Source: CAJJDF01 sp965655625 (GTDB lineage: Bacteria > Bacteroidota > Bacteroidia > Flavobacteriales_D > CAJJDF01). From it: 64,000 bases of DNA. The stretch spans positions 54,637 through 118,636 of the forward strand of contig CBFHHA010000002.1 in assembly GCA_965655625.1 (NCBI GenBank), given 5' to 3'. Every line of letters starts with the position of its first letter. Position 1 is the stretch's first letter. Made by a program: the position numbers and the translations under genes. This document shows positions 17,131 through 27,033 of the stretch, piece after piece. The notes under the pieces are model-generated. The model was not told the origin of the DNA and did not search any database. It saw only the letters and a program-made list of their open reading frames with translations.

Positions 17131-18148
17131 ATTTCTTTATGTTTTTGATGAAATTATATTGAGTTCGATAGTAGTTCTTTAGCACAAGGAAAGGAATTCT
17201 GGCACCAATGATTTTTGAACTATTTAAGATCTTTAGAAGTAGATCTCTTTTGACGGAAAACGCAACAGAATGTTTGCTGGCTTCTCTCTTGATTTTAGCT
17301 AAATCTCTGTGGAATATTGACAAAATATCTCTTTTTGGAATAACTTTTCTATCCATCCAAATCATCAAAAAAATATCGACCATGATGTTGAGTTGATAAA
17401 CAAACGATAGGCGCAAAGTTTCTCTATCTTGGTGTGTCGATATAAGAGTTTCTAATTCTTCGAAATAGGAGGTCGTGCTATCCGAGATCCGTTTCGCAGT
17501 AAGAGTGCTTCTCGTGATGGAATTTGGATTTGCATAATGGAGGTATAGGTTTCTTGATCCCACAAATACCTGTTTGGTTTTTAAGAATAGTTCCACCATA
17601 AATGGTTTGTCCTCGAATACAAAGCCAACTGAAAACTTTTGATTACTTAGTAAGTTGACAGAAAAAAGCTTTCCCCAAACAGACGGAATAATCTCATAGG
17701 AATACATGTTGAGTAAGGCTTCCTGTCCAGAAATTATTTGAGCACTTTCATTTTTCTTTTTTGTGATTTCTTCACCTTCCGTATTAAATACTTTGGTTCC
17801 AAAAACTGCAATGTCACAATTAAACTCTATTAGTTTTTGAAGACACACCTCCACAAATTCCGGAGCTAATTGATCATCAGCATCCAGGAAAGCACAATAG
17901 TGTCCAGTCATTAATTCAAGCGCTTTGTTGCGGGCAAAGCCAACTCCCTTCTTGTTCCCTTTTGCTAATTTAATTTTGTTGGAATGAAAGGACTTAATGA
18001 TTTCGACAGATCTATCTGTAGAGAAATCATCTACTAAAATAATTTCAATGTTCTTGTAGGTTTGATTCAAACAAGACTGAATAGCATTTTGGATAAATGC
18101 CTCTTCATTAAAAAAAGGAATAAGGATGGATACGTGTGGTTGTGTCAT
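17129..18148 (-). CDS. Glycosyltransferase family 2 protein
   Basis: A 339-residue GT-A fold enzyme. The N-terminal domain has VSILIPFFNEEAFIQNAI, the nucleotide-binding IEIILVDDFSTDRS and the DXD motif within YCAFLDADDQLAPEF. The remainder is helical and basic, with no membrane span. It probably transfers a sugar in cell-surface polysaccharide or glycan synthesis. No other glycan genes are adjacent, so the acceptor is unknown. The gene is head-to-head with the VOC gene. Confidence 0.9.
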   Translation of the reverse strand: MTQPHVSILIPFFNEEAFIQNAIQSCLNQTYKNIEIILVDDFSTDRSVEIIKSFHSNKIKLAKGNKKGVGFARNKALELMTGHYCAFLDADDQLAPEFVEVCLQKLIEFNCDIAVFGTKVFNTEGEEITKKKNESAQIISGQEALLNMYSYEIIPSVWGKLFSVNLLSNQKFSVGFVFEDKPFMVELFLKTKQVFVGSRNLYLHYANPNSITRSTLTAKRISDSTTSYFEELETLISTHQDRETLRLSFVYQLNIMVDIFLMIWMDRKVIPKRDILSIFHRDLAKIKREASKHSVAFSVKRDLLLKILNSSKIIGARIPFLVLKNYYRTQYNFIKNIKK

Positions 18149-18193
18149 GGGAGTAATCTACCGACAAGGTAAGCATTTTCTTTTTTTATAGGA

Positions 18194-18224
18194 TTGTATT
18201 ATCCTCGACAAAACACTATCTTTG
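18194..18224 (+). promoter_or_regulatory. Promoter of the VOC gene
   Basis: TTG at 18194-18196, a 20-bp spacer and TATCTTTG at 18217-18224 match the Bacteroidota sigma-A consensus. The start codon follows 20 bp later. Confidence 0.7.
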
Positions 18225-18243
18225 CCACCAAATTCAAAGCACT

Positions 18244-19305
18244 ATGGAGAAAATAATCAGTGGAATTCAACAGATGGGAATTGGAGTACCAGACGTAGAA
18301 AAAATGTTCGCTTGGTACCGTGAAATGTTTGGTATGGATATTAAAGTTTTTGAAGAAGCGGCTGAAGCTCCTTTAATGACTGAGTACACCGGAGACAAGG
18401 TTCAGAGCAGAACAGCTACGCTTGCTCTGAGTATGGAAAGTGGAGGAGGTTTCGAAATTTGGCAATATACCAGTCGAAACACAGAGAAAGCCGAATTTGA
18501 TATCCAGTTAGGTGACTTAGGGATTTATAGCTGTAAAATAAAATCGAGAGACGTAAAAGCAACGTTCAATTTTTTAACCAAAAAAGGAGCAGAAATACTA
18601 GGAGATTTGACAAAGAACCCGGCAGGCGAAGATAATTTTTTTGTGAAAGACCCAAACGGAAATATTTTTAATGTAATAGAAGGAAAAGAATTTTTTGTGG
18701 ACACAAAACATCCAGCAAAAACTGGAGGAGTGGCAGGAGCTATTTTGGGTGTATCCAACATGGAAAAGTCTCTTGAGTTGTATCAAAAAGTATTGGGATA
18801 TGAAACAATCGATTTTGATGAAACGGCAGAGTTTGCTTGTTTCAAGGGATTGCCTTCTGGCGGTAAAACCTTCAGAAGAGTGCAATTGTCGCACAAGAAA
18901 CCGAGAGTAGGAGCTTTTGCCCAATTACTAGGACCCACAACCATCGAATTGGTTCAGGAAATAGGAGGGAATCCAAGAAAGATTTTTGAAAATAGATTTT
19001 GGGGAGATTGGGGATTTATTCATTTGTGTTTTGACGTTCAGCGAATGCACGCATTGAAAGAAGAATGCCAAAAGGCAGGATTTCCTTTCACAGTGGATAG
19101 TGATAATTCGTTTGACATGGGAGAAGCAGCGGGAAGATTTTCGTACATCGAAGATCCAGATGGCGCGTTAATTGAGTTTGTAGAAACCCATAAAGTCCCT
19201 TTGATGAAAAAAATTGGGTGGTATATCAATCTAAAGAAAAGAAACCCAGAAAAAAGCTTGCCGACCTGGATGTTGAAAGCAATGAAAATGAGTCGTGTGA
19301 AGTAG
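18244..19305 (+). CDS. Double-domain VOC (glyoxalase/dioxygenase) family protein
   Basis: A 353-residue protein with two vicinal-oxygen-chelate modules, about 5-125 (GIQQMGIGVPDVEKMFAWY ... VKDPNGNIFNVIEG) and about 160-330 (GAILGVSNMEKSLELYQ ... YIEDPDGALIEFVE). The DPxGxxxxxxE ends carry the usual metal-ligand Glu. A candidate metal His lies in FIHLCFDV. The two-module layout recalls ring-cleaving dioxygenases, but no pathway genes are nearby, so no substrate is proposed. It has its own promoter. Confidence 0.85.
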   Translation: MEKIISGIQQMGIGVPDVEKMFAWYREMFGMDIKVFEEAAEAPLMTEYTGDKVQSRTATLALSMESGGGFEIWQYTSRNTEKAEFDIQLGDLGIYSCKIKSRDVKATFNFLTKKGAEILGDLTKNPAGEDNFFVKDPNGNIFNVIEGKEFFVDTKHPAKTGGVAGAILGVSNMEKSLELYQKVLGYETIDFDETAEFACFKGLPSGGKTFRRVQLSHKKPRVGAFAQLLGPTTIELVQEIGGNPRKIFENRFWGDWGFIHLCFDVQRMHALKEECQKAGFPFTVDSDNSFDMGEAAGRFSYIEDPDGALIEFVETHKVPLMKKIGWYINLKKRNPEKSLPTWMLKAMKMSRVK

Positions 19306-19476
19306 GCTTGAACAGAGAGCCAGGCCGTTTTTGTTGAAATACAAAATGAAAAGTGAGTTAGTTCGAGGAATTTTATAAAGAGGTATCGCTGCAAAAATAT
19401 TTCGAGGACAGAACGAAAATTAAAGTTAAAATCAATTTATCCCAATCATCTTGGGAACCTATAAAAGACAAAAAAC

Positions 19477-20988
19477 ATGTCAGAAAAAGTAAGAGTAAGA
19501 TTTGCGCCAAGTCCAACAGGGCCATTGCATATTGGAGGAGTAAGAACAGCGTTGTTCAATTATTTATTTGCCAAGAAACACGGAGGTGATTTTATCTTGA
19601 GAATAGAAGATACGGATCAAAAGAGATTTGTAGAAGGTGCCGAAGAGTATGTGATAGAGTCGCTCAAGTGGGCAGGAATCCCTCACAATGAAGGTCAAGG
19701 TGTAGGCGGAGAATTCGGTCCTTACAAGCAAAGTGAAAGAATGCACTTGTACAAAGAGTATGCAGATTTTTTGTTGGAGAACGACAAGGCATATTATGCA
19801 TTTGACACCTCAGAAGAATTGACCGAAGCTAGAGAAAGCAGTCAAAAAGAAGGGAAAACTTTCGCGTATGATGCAATTACGAGGCAATATTTGAAAAACT
19901 CAACAAGTTTGTCTGCAGACGAAGTAGCCCAGCGAATAGAGAGTGGGGAACCGTATGTTATTCGAATGAAATTACCAAGAAACGAAGAGGTGCGATTTCA
20001 TGATGAAATTAGAGGATGGGTAGTAGTAAACACGGCCAACATGGATGATAAAGTTCTCTATAAATCTGATGGATTGCCAACTTACCACTTAGCCAATATT
20101 GTAGATGATCATTTGATGCAAATTACGCACGTGATTAGAGGAGAAGAGTGGTTGCCAAGTGCACCACTTCATGTTTTGTTATACAAGTATCTTGGTTGGG
20201 AGGATACCATGCCAAAGTTTGCTCATTTACCTCTTATCTTAAAGCCAGACGGAAAAGGTAAATTAAGCAAAAGAGATGGCGTGAAAGGAGGATTTCCAGT
20301 GTTTCCTCTTGAGTGGAAAGATCCCGCTAGTGGAGAAATTTCTGCTGGGTATCGAGAAGACGGATATTTCAAAGAAGCATTTGTTAATATGCTCGCTTTC
20401 TTGGGTTGGAATCCGGGAACTGAGCAAGAATTATTTAGTTTGGAAGAGTTGATTCAAGCTTTTTCTTTGGAAAGAGTAGGGAAATCAGGAGCGAAATTTG
20501 ACCCTGTAAAAACGAAGTGGTACAACGAACAGTTTTTGAGGATGAAATCCAATGAGGAATTGGCAGTACTGCTGAAACCGATACTAAGTTTTAAAGTGGA
20601 AGATGACTACTTGGTAAAAGTAACAGAACTGTTAAAGGAAAGAGCTGTATTTGTAGCCGACATGACTGAAGATGACTTTTATTTTCAACCCCCAACTACT
20701 TTTGATGAAAAGACAATAAAGAAAAAGTGGAAAGAAGGAACTCCTGCAATTATTGAAGCAATGATTGAGAAATTTGATAAAATTCAAGAGTTCTCGACTG
20801 AAAACGTGGAGACTGCATTCAAAACTTATCTTTCTGAAAATGAACTTGGGATGGGAGCTGTGTTGCCGAACTTCAGAGTGCTAGTAACGGGGAAAGGAAT
20901 GGGACCTTCTATGTTTCAAATTGCCGCAATCCTTGGTAAGGAAGAAACACTAAACAGACTGAAACAAGGTCTAGAAAAGATGAAATAA
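19477..20988 (+). CDS. gltX: Glutamate--tRNA ligase
   Basis: A class I synthetase of 503 residues that charges tRNA-Glu. It may also charge tRNA-Gln, for GatCAB correction (gatA lies at 39.4 kb). The HIGH motif is in RFAPSPTGPLHIGGVRTALF, and the KMSKS equivalent is KLSKRDG. The anticodon-binding C-terminal helical domain is complete. It stands alone with a modest spacer on each side. Confidence 0.97.
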   Translation: MSEKVRVRFAPSPTGPLHIGGVRTALFNYLFAKKHGGDFILRIEDTDQKRFVEGAEEYVIESLKWAGIPHNEGQGVGGEFGPYKQSERMHLYKEYADFLLENDKAYYAFDTSEELTEARESSQKEGKTFAYDAITRQYLKNSTSLSADEVAQRIESGEPYVIRMKLPRNEEVRFHDEIRGWVVVNTANMDDKVLYKSDGLPTYHLANIVDDHLMQITHVIRGEEWLPSAPLHVLLYKYLGWEDTMPKFAHLPLILKPDGKGKLSKRDGVKGGFPVFPLEWKDPASGEISAGYREDGYFKEAFVNMLAFLGWNPGTEQELFSLEELIQAFSLERVGKSGAKFDPVKTKWYNEQFLRMKSNEELAVLLKPILSFKVEDDYLVKVTELLKERAVFVADMTEDDFYFQPPTTFDEKTIKKKWKEGTPAIIEAMIEKFDKIQEFSTENVETAFKTYLSENELGMGAVLPNFRVLVTGKGMGPSMFQIAAILGKEETLNRLKQGLEKMK

Positions 20989-21093
20989 TTAAGATGTTTT
21001 TTTCATTTGTTAAAATTTAATAACTTTCATTAAAAGGCAGCAATATTTTATTTTTTTTGACGTAATTATAAGTGTAATCAAAAAAATAAAGTC

Positions 21094-21276
21094 ATGTTAG
21101 AATTTTGTAAAACTGTTCTAGGTAAAATAAGTTTCGACAAGTATTTATTTAAAAAAGAATTGCAAAAAGCCAAAAGATGGCTAAAACCAAAGGATGCTTT
21201 GATTCTCAAAGTATGGTGTTTGGCCCAGTTCGGTCATTTATACAAAGACGTTATCCTAGAAGTATTTGAATCATAA
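21094..21276 (+). CDS. Small conserved-looking 60-residue protein
   Basis: MLEFCKTVLGKISFDKYLFKKELQKAKRWL... is a basic, helical protein with one Cys near each end and an acidic tail. Its frame ends just before a strong terminator (21294-21327), which supports a real gene. No domain is recognised. Small proteins of this style are often found in Flavobacteriales, but its function is unknown. Confidence 0.65.
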   Translation: MLEFCKTVLGKISFDKYLFKKELQKAKRWLKPKDALILKVWCLAQFGHLYKDVILEVFES

Positions 21277-21293
21277 TAAACTTACAAGACAAT

Positions 21294-21327
21294 AAAAAAG
21301 CCGATTGGAACCCAATCGGCTTTTTTT
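21294..21327 (+). terminator. Intrinsic terminator, probably bidirectional
   Basis: GCCGATTGG, loop AAC, CCAATCGGC is a perfect 9-bp stem with an A-run before it and seven T after it. It serves the 60-residue gene on the plus strand and the convergent metalloprotease gene. Confidence 0.93.
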
Positions 21328-21344
21328 GTTGCTTAAAAAACTTG

Positions 21345-23405
21345 TTATTGAATGATGAGTTTTTCTATTTTTCTATTTCCGTCCAGCTCCACCGATAAGA
21401 AATAAACGCCAGGCGATAAATTTCCTTTTTCAACCACCATTGTGTGCTCACCTTGGCTAAGTGGTGCCTTGTTCGATATGTTTTGAATAGTTTGACCTAA
21501 TGTGTTCAATAACTGAACATTCACTTTACTTTCTTTGCTTAGACTAAGCGCTATGGTTGCTCGATCGTTCATCGGATTTGGATAGAGACTAAGATTAGTC
21601 AACCCCTCTATTTCTTCCATTCCTACTGTGTTGTTGATATTAATGTCATCAATAAAAAAGTTGTTACCATTCCCGTTAATTACTTTTATCTTAAACCTGA
21701 AATTCGAAGTGAAAAATGAATTATTTATTGAAATGTTTTGAGTTCCCCATTGATTGGAAGCGGGAAAAAACTCTGAGTTGGTAGAAGCAGCAGTTGGGTT
21801 TAATCCTCTCGCTATTACCCAACTGGCTCCGCAATTATTTGAAATCAAGAATTGAACGGACTCACCGGTCGTTGTAGTTTTTCTAGCGTACGCGTATTTA
21901 AATGAAATATTCACAGCGGTATTGCCGGTCAAGTTAAGTGATGGGCTGATAATCTCACTTTCTAATCCATCGCTGATTGAATAATTTCTTAGCATAGCAC
22001 TATTGGAACCACTAAAATTAGCTGAATTCAATGACCAAGAATTCGTATCAATAGCTATTGTTTCCCAGCTATCCTCAAATTGCTTGATAGTTCCTTCAAA
22101 ACCCTCTGAATAGGGCAACGCTAATCCCCAATCTGGTAAAACTCTCATGTACTGAGTTTTCGAAACAGTTTTAGTTCCACTAGCGTTAGTCACTGTTAAA
22201 GAAACATTGTGCCTGCCCGGGCTGTTGTATGTGACAACCGGGTTTTCTAAATTAGAGGAAGAAGGTGTTCCGCCAGGGAAACTCCAGGACCAGCTAGTTG
22301 GATTGTGGTAAGAGTTATCATAAAATTGGATGGGTGTGTTTTGACATACAGATTCATTTTCTGCTTCAAAGTCAGCGCTACAAATAATGTCATCGAATAT
22401 GCCTGTTGCCGAATGATTTCCTGCCGTTATCAAATTGTTTCTTCCACCAATTACCGAGGTTGCAGCCGCCCGCATTCTTGTTCTTTGTCCATTTGTAAAC
22501 ATTTTAGAGCAATAAGAGTATTCCATAATGTTTTCTACGTTGTCAAGAGTTCCGCAAGAAACTCCTGCTGTGTTACAAAAAGTCCAGCCAATGCTGTTTG
22601 GCGTATCTGATATCCCATCATCTCCTGAGCAGTTCGATGCTAGGCCAGGGTTGTTCGAATTTCCCCAAAGGTGAGCTAAATTAAGCCAATGTCCTGCTTC
22701 GTGAGCAAGCGTTGTGTTGTATCCCGTTTGTGAAGAAGTTCCTATGTTTCCTACGTATGTGTGTAACACATGTATTCCATTTCTCATATCGGAATAAAAA
22801 GGAGGGCCAGGTCGGTATGTATAACCGGCCGCACCTCCAATATCCTTGGCAATATAAATATTCATGTATTTGTTTCCTGGAAAATCTCCGTGCGCTAATT
22901 TTACCGCATTGGCTGCCGCATTGCCACCTGTGTTGGTTGCAGAAGAGTAAGTTCTTGTAATTCCGCTAAAGCAGGTTCCGTCATTTTTCTTTTGTGCTAA
23001 ACGAAACTCTATTTCTACATCGGCAGAAATACCTTGAAAAGCAGGGTTGACTGCAGTTACGTTTGCATTCCTTTTTCTGTAAGAATCATTTAGATCGTTT
23101 AAGTCACTTTTTATTTGTGCATCAGAAATATTTTCAACTCCTCCTTCGTGCAGAATATGATACACAACAGGAATGTAGTAAATTGTTCCAGACCTATTTG
23201 AGCTTTCTTTGTAGGCAGCTAAATGGGCGTTTTGAATTTGTTCCACAGAATCTACTTCTCTTGCAAATTTTGAATCCGTTTGAATTCTTTGGTATAAATC
23301 GTGGTCATGAGCACAAAATTTATCTCTATCTACGCTTCCTTGAGACAAAGCTAAACCAGCCCCAAGTATAAAAGCAAAAGTTGTTTGTAATCTGTTTATA
23401 ATCAT
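21345..23405 (-). CDS. Secreted M43-family zinc metalloprotease with PKD and T9SS sorting domains
   Basis: A 686-residue exported protease. The order is: signal peptide (FAFILGAGLALSQG), propeptide, and an M43 (pappalysin/cytophagalysin-like) catalytic domain at about 80-325. The zinc motif is HEAGHWLNLAHLWG and the Met-turn lies in NIMEYSY. A PKD domain follows (about 350-425, FPGGTPSSSNLENPVVTYNSPG). Then comes a beta-rich domain ending FIDDININNT and a C-terminal type A sorting domain (LSLYPNPMNDRATIALSL ... GVYFLSVELDGNRKIEKLII). It should cross the inner membrane by Sec and the outer membrane by T9SS. It probably degrades extracellular protein. Confidence 0.93.
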   Translation of the reverse strand: MIINRLQTTFAFILGAGLALSQGSVDRDKFCAHDHDLYQRIQTDSKFAREVDSVEQIQNAHLAAYKESSNRSGTIYYIPVVYHILHEGGVENISDAQIKSDLNDLNDSYRKRNANVTAVNPAFQGISADVEIEFRLAQKKNDGTCFSGITRTYSSATNTGGNAAANAVKLAHGDFPGNKYMNIYIAKDIGGAAGYTYRPGPPFYSDMRNGIHVLHTYVGNIGTSSQTGYNTTLAHEAGHWLNLAHLWGNSNNPGLASNCSGDDGISDTPNSIGWTFCNTAGVSCGTLDNVENIMEYSYCSKMFTNGQRTRMRAAATSVIGGRNNLITAGNHSATGIFDDIICSADFEAENESVCQNTPIQFYDNSYHNPTSWSWSFPGGTPSSSNLENPVVTYNSPGRHNVSLTVTNASGTKTVSKTQYMRVLPDWGLALPYSEGFEGTIKQFEDSWETIAIDTNSWSLNSANFSGSNSAMLRNYSISDGLESEIISPSLNLTGNTAVNISFKYAYARKTTTTGESVQFLISNNCGASWVIARGLNPTAASTNSEFFPASNQWGTQNISINNSFFTSNFRFKIKVINGNGNNFFIDDININNTVGMEEIEGLTNLSLYPNPMNDRATIALSLSKESKVNVQLLNTLGQTIQNISNKAPLSQGEHTMVVEKGNLSPGVYFLSVELDGNRKIEKLIIQ

Positions 23406-23589
23406 TATTTTGTTTTAAAAAAGTCTTGGTTTCATTACCGCGACAACCGTAAATGTAAGGATTAAAATAGTTAAATTCCAACGTTTGTTTCTTAAATTTA
23501 TCCATATCTGAGTTTAGGAATGTATAGAAAATACGTTAATTAATACCAAAATCAATCCGCTTTCTCTCTATTAATAAATAAGAATTGTG

Positions 23590-23597
23590 TACATTTG
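23590..23597 (+). promoter_or_regulatory. -7 box upstream of the zinc-ribbon-family gene
   Basis: TACATTTG is an exact TAnnTTTG match 28 bp before ATG 23626. No TTG sits at the expected distance. Confidence 0.45.
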
Positions 23598-23625
23598 CAG
23601 TTCGAAAAACATCACGTTAAAAGAT

Positions 23626-24411
23626 ATGGCAAAAAAAATTCAAACAGTTGAAGATAAATTAAGAGGTATTTATACACTTCAATTAATCGACTCGAATATT
23701 GATAAAATCAGAACAATTAGAGGTGAATTACCTTTGGAAGTTCAGGATTTGGAAGATGAAATAGCGGGACTTACTACAAGAAAAGAGAACATTGAGGCTG
23801 AGATTTCTGAGTTGGACACCAAAGTATCTGACAGGAAGAACATGATGGTAGATGCGAATGAAATTATTCAAAAATACAAAGAGCAGCAGGGAAATGTTAG
23901 AAATAACAGAGAGTTTGATTCGCTTTCGAAAGAAATTGAATTCCAAGAATTAGAGATTCAATTGTGCGAAAAGAAAATCAAAGAGTTTAAATTCAAATCT
24001 GAAAGTAAGAAAGAAGTACTAGAGGAGGCAACAGCAAGAGTTCAAGAGAAGCAAGATTTACTGGATCAAAAGAACAAAGAGCTGAATGAAATTATTTCTG
24101 AAACAGAAAGTGAGGAGGCTATTTTGACAGAGAGATCTGAAAAAGAAGCAAAAAAGATTGACGAAAGATTGTTGAGAGCTTACAAAAGAATAAGAGGAGG
24201 AGCAAAGAATGGATTAGCGGTTGTGCCTGTGGAAAGAGGTGCATCGGGTGGTTCATTTATCAGCATCCCACCGCAAAGGCAAATTGAAATTGCTTCAAGA
24301 AAAAAAATCATTTACGATGAGCACAGTGGAAGAATCTTAATAGACGCTGAAATGGCGGAGGAGTTGAATGAAGAAGTAACAAAAATGATTGGAAAATTAT
24401 TGAAGAAATAA
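23626..24411 (+). CDS. Zinc-ribbon-family (C4-type) coiled-coil protein with all zinc cysteines lost
   Basis: A 261-residue protein with a long coiled coil (about 25-185) and a C-terminal domain that normally forms a four-Cys zinc ribbon. The family framework is intact (NGLAVVPVERG, IPPQRQIEIASRKKII, GRILID). However, the two CxxC pairs expected from recall of the family read S207-GG-S210 and D231-EH-S234, so no zinc can bind in the usual way. Homologues are annotated as nucleic-acid-binding. The start is ATG 23626; an upstream TTG/GTG extension seems unnatural. It ends in a strong terminator and is a single-gene transcript. Confidence 0.85.
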   Translation: MAKKIQTVEDKLRGIYTLQLIDSNIDKIRTIRGELPLEVQDLEDEIAGLTTRKENIEAEISELDTKVSDRKNMMVDANEIIQKYKEQQGNVRNNREFDSLSKEIEFQELEIQLCEKKIKEFKFKSESKKEVLEEATARVQEKQDLLDQKNKELNEIISETESEEAILTERSEKEAKKIDERLLRAYKRIRGGAKNGLAVVPVERGASGGSFISIPPQRQIEIASRKKIIYDEHSGRILIDAEMAEELNEEVTKMIGKLLKK

Positions 24412-24434
24412 TACAGGTTATGAAACGGTTAAGG

Positions 24435-24469
24435 AATGGCTAGCTTTGTAAAAGGTTAGCCATTTTTTT
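24435..24469 (+). terminator. Intrinsic terminator
   Basis: AATGGCTA and TAGCCATT form a stem over a 14-nt loop, followed by a T-run. It ends the transcript of the zinc-ribbon-family gene. Confidence 0.85.
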
Positions 24470-24491
24470 ATTAATTTTATAAAAAAGAATT

Positions 24492-27032
24492 TTGGGAGAA
24501 AAACTTGCACAATTTATACTAAATTTTAGAATTAAAATCTTATTGGTTTTAACTTTAATCACTTCATTTTTTGGTTACTATGCCACAACAGTAGAGCTCG
24601 ATTATGAAATGCCAAAGCTGCTTCCCCAAGACCATCCAGACTATGTGGCTTACGAAGAGTTTAAGGAGATGTTTGGGAATGATGGGTTTAATATTCTGAT
24701 AGGTGTACAAGATCCTGAATTTTATTCGGTTGAGAAATTTAATAAATGGAAAGAATTAGGAAATGAACTTTCGCGAGTTCAGGGGATAGACTCTTCCTTT
24801 TCAGAAGCCAATTTTTACACGATTGAGAAGCCGGATAGCACTGCCCCATTTACCATAGTTCCTATTTCGCCCAATAAAATTGAAAGCCTGGCGGAATTAG
24901 AGGTTATCAAGAAGAAAATCAGAACTTTACCTTTTTACAAAGGAACGGTCTTTAATGACAAAGAGAATTTTCACGCCATGATGCTCATGGTAAATTCAGA
25001 ATTCTTTAACTCCAAAGAGAGAGGCAGATTTGTTGAGGAGATCAGAACAATTGGATCGAAATTCGAAAATGAGTTTCAAGGAGAATTTTATTACACCGGT
25101 TTGCCGTTTATTAGGGCAACAAATATGTTGAAAATTAGATCTGAGTTAGCCAAGTTCATGATGCTTTCACTACTTGCCACAGTCCTTGTTCTCTTTTTCT
25201 TCTTTCGTTCAGTAAGGGTGGTTGCAATCTCAGTACTTATTGTGTTGATTGGTGTTACCTGGACAATGGGAATTGTGGGGATTTATGGGTATAAACTTAC
25301 TGTTATTATGGGGTTGCTACCTCCTCTAATTATCGTAATTGGGATTCCCAATTGTGTATACCTTATCAATAAATATCAGCAACTTTATTTAGACTCTCAG
25401 GACAAAGAATATGCATTGAAAAATGTAATTAAAAAAATTGGCCACATCACCTTTCTGACGAATGTTACGACTGCATTTGGTTTTGGAACTTTTATTTTTA
25501 CCAATAGTATGTTGTTATTCGAATTCGGTTCTGTTGCATTTTTTAGTATCATTTTGCTGTTTCTTCTTACTACTGTTCTTATTCCTATCTTATTTAGTTT
25601 CCTGAATCCGCCAAAAAAAAGGCACATGAAGCACCTAGAGAAGAACTGGATAGGAAAGCTCCTATCTATTTTGAGACATACCGTGAGACACAAAAAGAAA
25701 TTGGTATTTAGGGTAGCGGCAATTGTTGTGATCATTTGTGTTTATGGAATAACTTTCTTGAAACCTTCGGGTAAAATGGTAGATGATTTGCCAAATGGAG
25801 ATAAAGTGAAAACGGATTTAGTCATGTTTCAAGATCACTTGGCGGGAACAATGCCTTTTGAGATTGTATTGGATGTAAAGAACAAAAGAAATCGATTTAG
25901 AAGAAACGTACTAGAAAAAATAGATAGTGTTCAACGCTATTTAGAATCCTATCCGGTAGTATCGCGAACAACCTCGCTTGTAGATGCGCTTAAATTCGTA
26001 AATCAATCCGTAATTTACAAAGGAGCACCAAGCGATTACCAAATTCCTGAGACCAAGTATTTGAGAAAAATAGCCAGAAAACTAGAAGAAGATACCATCA
26101 CAACTGTAGGGATTTCGCTCAATATGTTTATGGATTCTTCGGGTACAAAAACCAGAATTACTTCCCAAATTTATGACATGGGGGTAGATAAACTAGATAG
26201 CTTAATCGAGAAGGTGAAACCAGAAGTTGATGAAATATTAAACCCCGATAAAAAAGAAATCTCTAGGATATTGGCAAAAATTGAATCGACTGAAAAAGAA
26301 GAAAGCGAGGCTTACCTAGATTCGTTATTGGCTGAATTTCCATATATTGAGTTTGCCTACCTTGCTCATCTGAGAGAAATCAATTCCAATAAATACGATG
26401 AGTACGATATGAATGGACTGAACTACCAGGAAATCGTATCAACCGATTTGAAGGGGCTGAATGCAGCGATTGATTATACTTATATCGGCAATCAAGTGAC
26501 CGGATTTACCGTTCCATTTGCCAAAGGAACCAAGTATTTAATTATTAACTTACTCATTAGTTTGATGTTTGCGATTATCGGAATAGCGCTACTTATGGCT
26601 TTCCTCTTCCGCTCTTTTTGGATTGTATTAATTTCAATTATTTCCAATATTATCCCACTCCTGTTTACTGCCGGCCTCATGGGATACTTTGGCGTAGACC
26701 TAAAACCATCCACTATTTTGGTGTTTAGTATATCCTTGGGTATTGCAGTAGATGATGCAATCCATTTTTTAGCCAAGTTTAAGCAAGAGCTAAAATTACA
26801 TAACAAGGATATAGGTGTGGCAGTTTACAACGCCTTGCGCGAAACGGGCGTCAGTATGTTTTACACCTCCATTATTTTGTTTTTTGGCTTCTCCATCTTC
26901 ATTGCTTCCAGTTATGGAGGCACACAAGCATTAGGGATTTTGGTTTCAATTACCCTGTTAGTAGCTATGTTGTGTAACTTAGTTTTACTTCCATCCTTAT
27001 TGCTCAGATTCAAAAATCGAATAGAACGTTAA
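24492..27032 (+). CDS. RND-superfamily (MMPL/HAE3-type) transporter
   Basis: An 846-residue inner-membrane protein with two repeats of membrane spans and large periplasmic loops. Span 1 is at about 10-30. The first block has FFFFRSVRVVAISVLIVLIG and GLLPPLIIVIGIPNCVYLIN. The second block has AFLFRSFWIVLISIISNIIPLL and SISLGIAVDDAIHFLAKFKQEL, with the GxxxDD motif thought to carry proton coupling. Length and layout fit the HAE3/hopanoid-exporter branch. The only reasonable start is TTG 24492, since the next in-frame ATG falls past the first span. lnt starts two bases after its stop, so the two are probably one operon. The substrate is unknown, possibly a lipid. Confidence 0.88.
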   Translation: MGEKLAQFILNFRIKILLVLTLITSFFGYYATTVELDYEMPKLLPQDHPDYVAYEEFKEMFGNDGFNILIGVQDPEFYSVEKFNKWKELGNELSRVQGIDSSFSEANFYTIEKPDSTAPFTIVPISPNKIESLAELEVIKKKIRTLPFYKGTVFNDKENFHAMMLMVNSEFFNSKERGRFVEEIRTIGSKFENEFQGEFYYTGLPFIRATNMLKIRSELAKFMMLSLLATVLVLFFFFRSVRVVAISVLIVLIGVTWTMGIVGIYGYKLTVIMGLLPPLIIVIGIPNCVYLINKYQQLYLDSQDKEYALKNVIKKIGHITFLTNVTTAFGFGTFIFTNSMLLFEFGSVAFFSIILLFLLTTVLIPILFSFLNPPKKRHMKHLEKNWIGKLLSILRHTVRHKKKLVFRVAAIVVIICVYGITFLKPSGKMVDDLPNGDKVKTDLVMFQDHLAGTMPFEIVLDVKNKRNRFRRNVLEKIDSVQRYLESYPVVSRTTSLVDALKFVNQSVIYKGAPSDYQIPETKYLRKIARKLEEDTITTVGISLNMFMDSSGTKTRITSQIYDMGVDKLDSLIEKVKPEVDEILNPDKKEISRILAKIESTEKEESEAYLDSLLAEFPYIEFAYLAHLREINSNKYDEYDMNGLNYQEIVSTDLKGLNAAIDYTYIGNQVTGFTVPFAKGTKYLIINLLISLMFAIIGIALLMAFLFRSFWIVLISIISNIIPLLFTAGLMGYFGVDLKPSTILVFSISLGIAVDDAIHFLAKFKQELKLHNKDIGVAVYNALRETGVSMFYTSIILFFGFSIFIASSYGGTQALGILVSITLLVAMLCNLVLLPSLLLRFKNRIER

Positions 27033-27033
27033 T

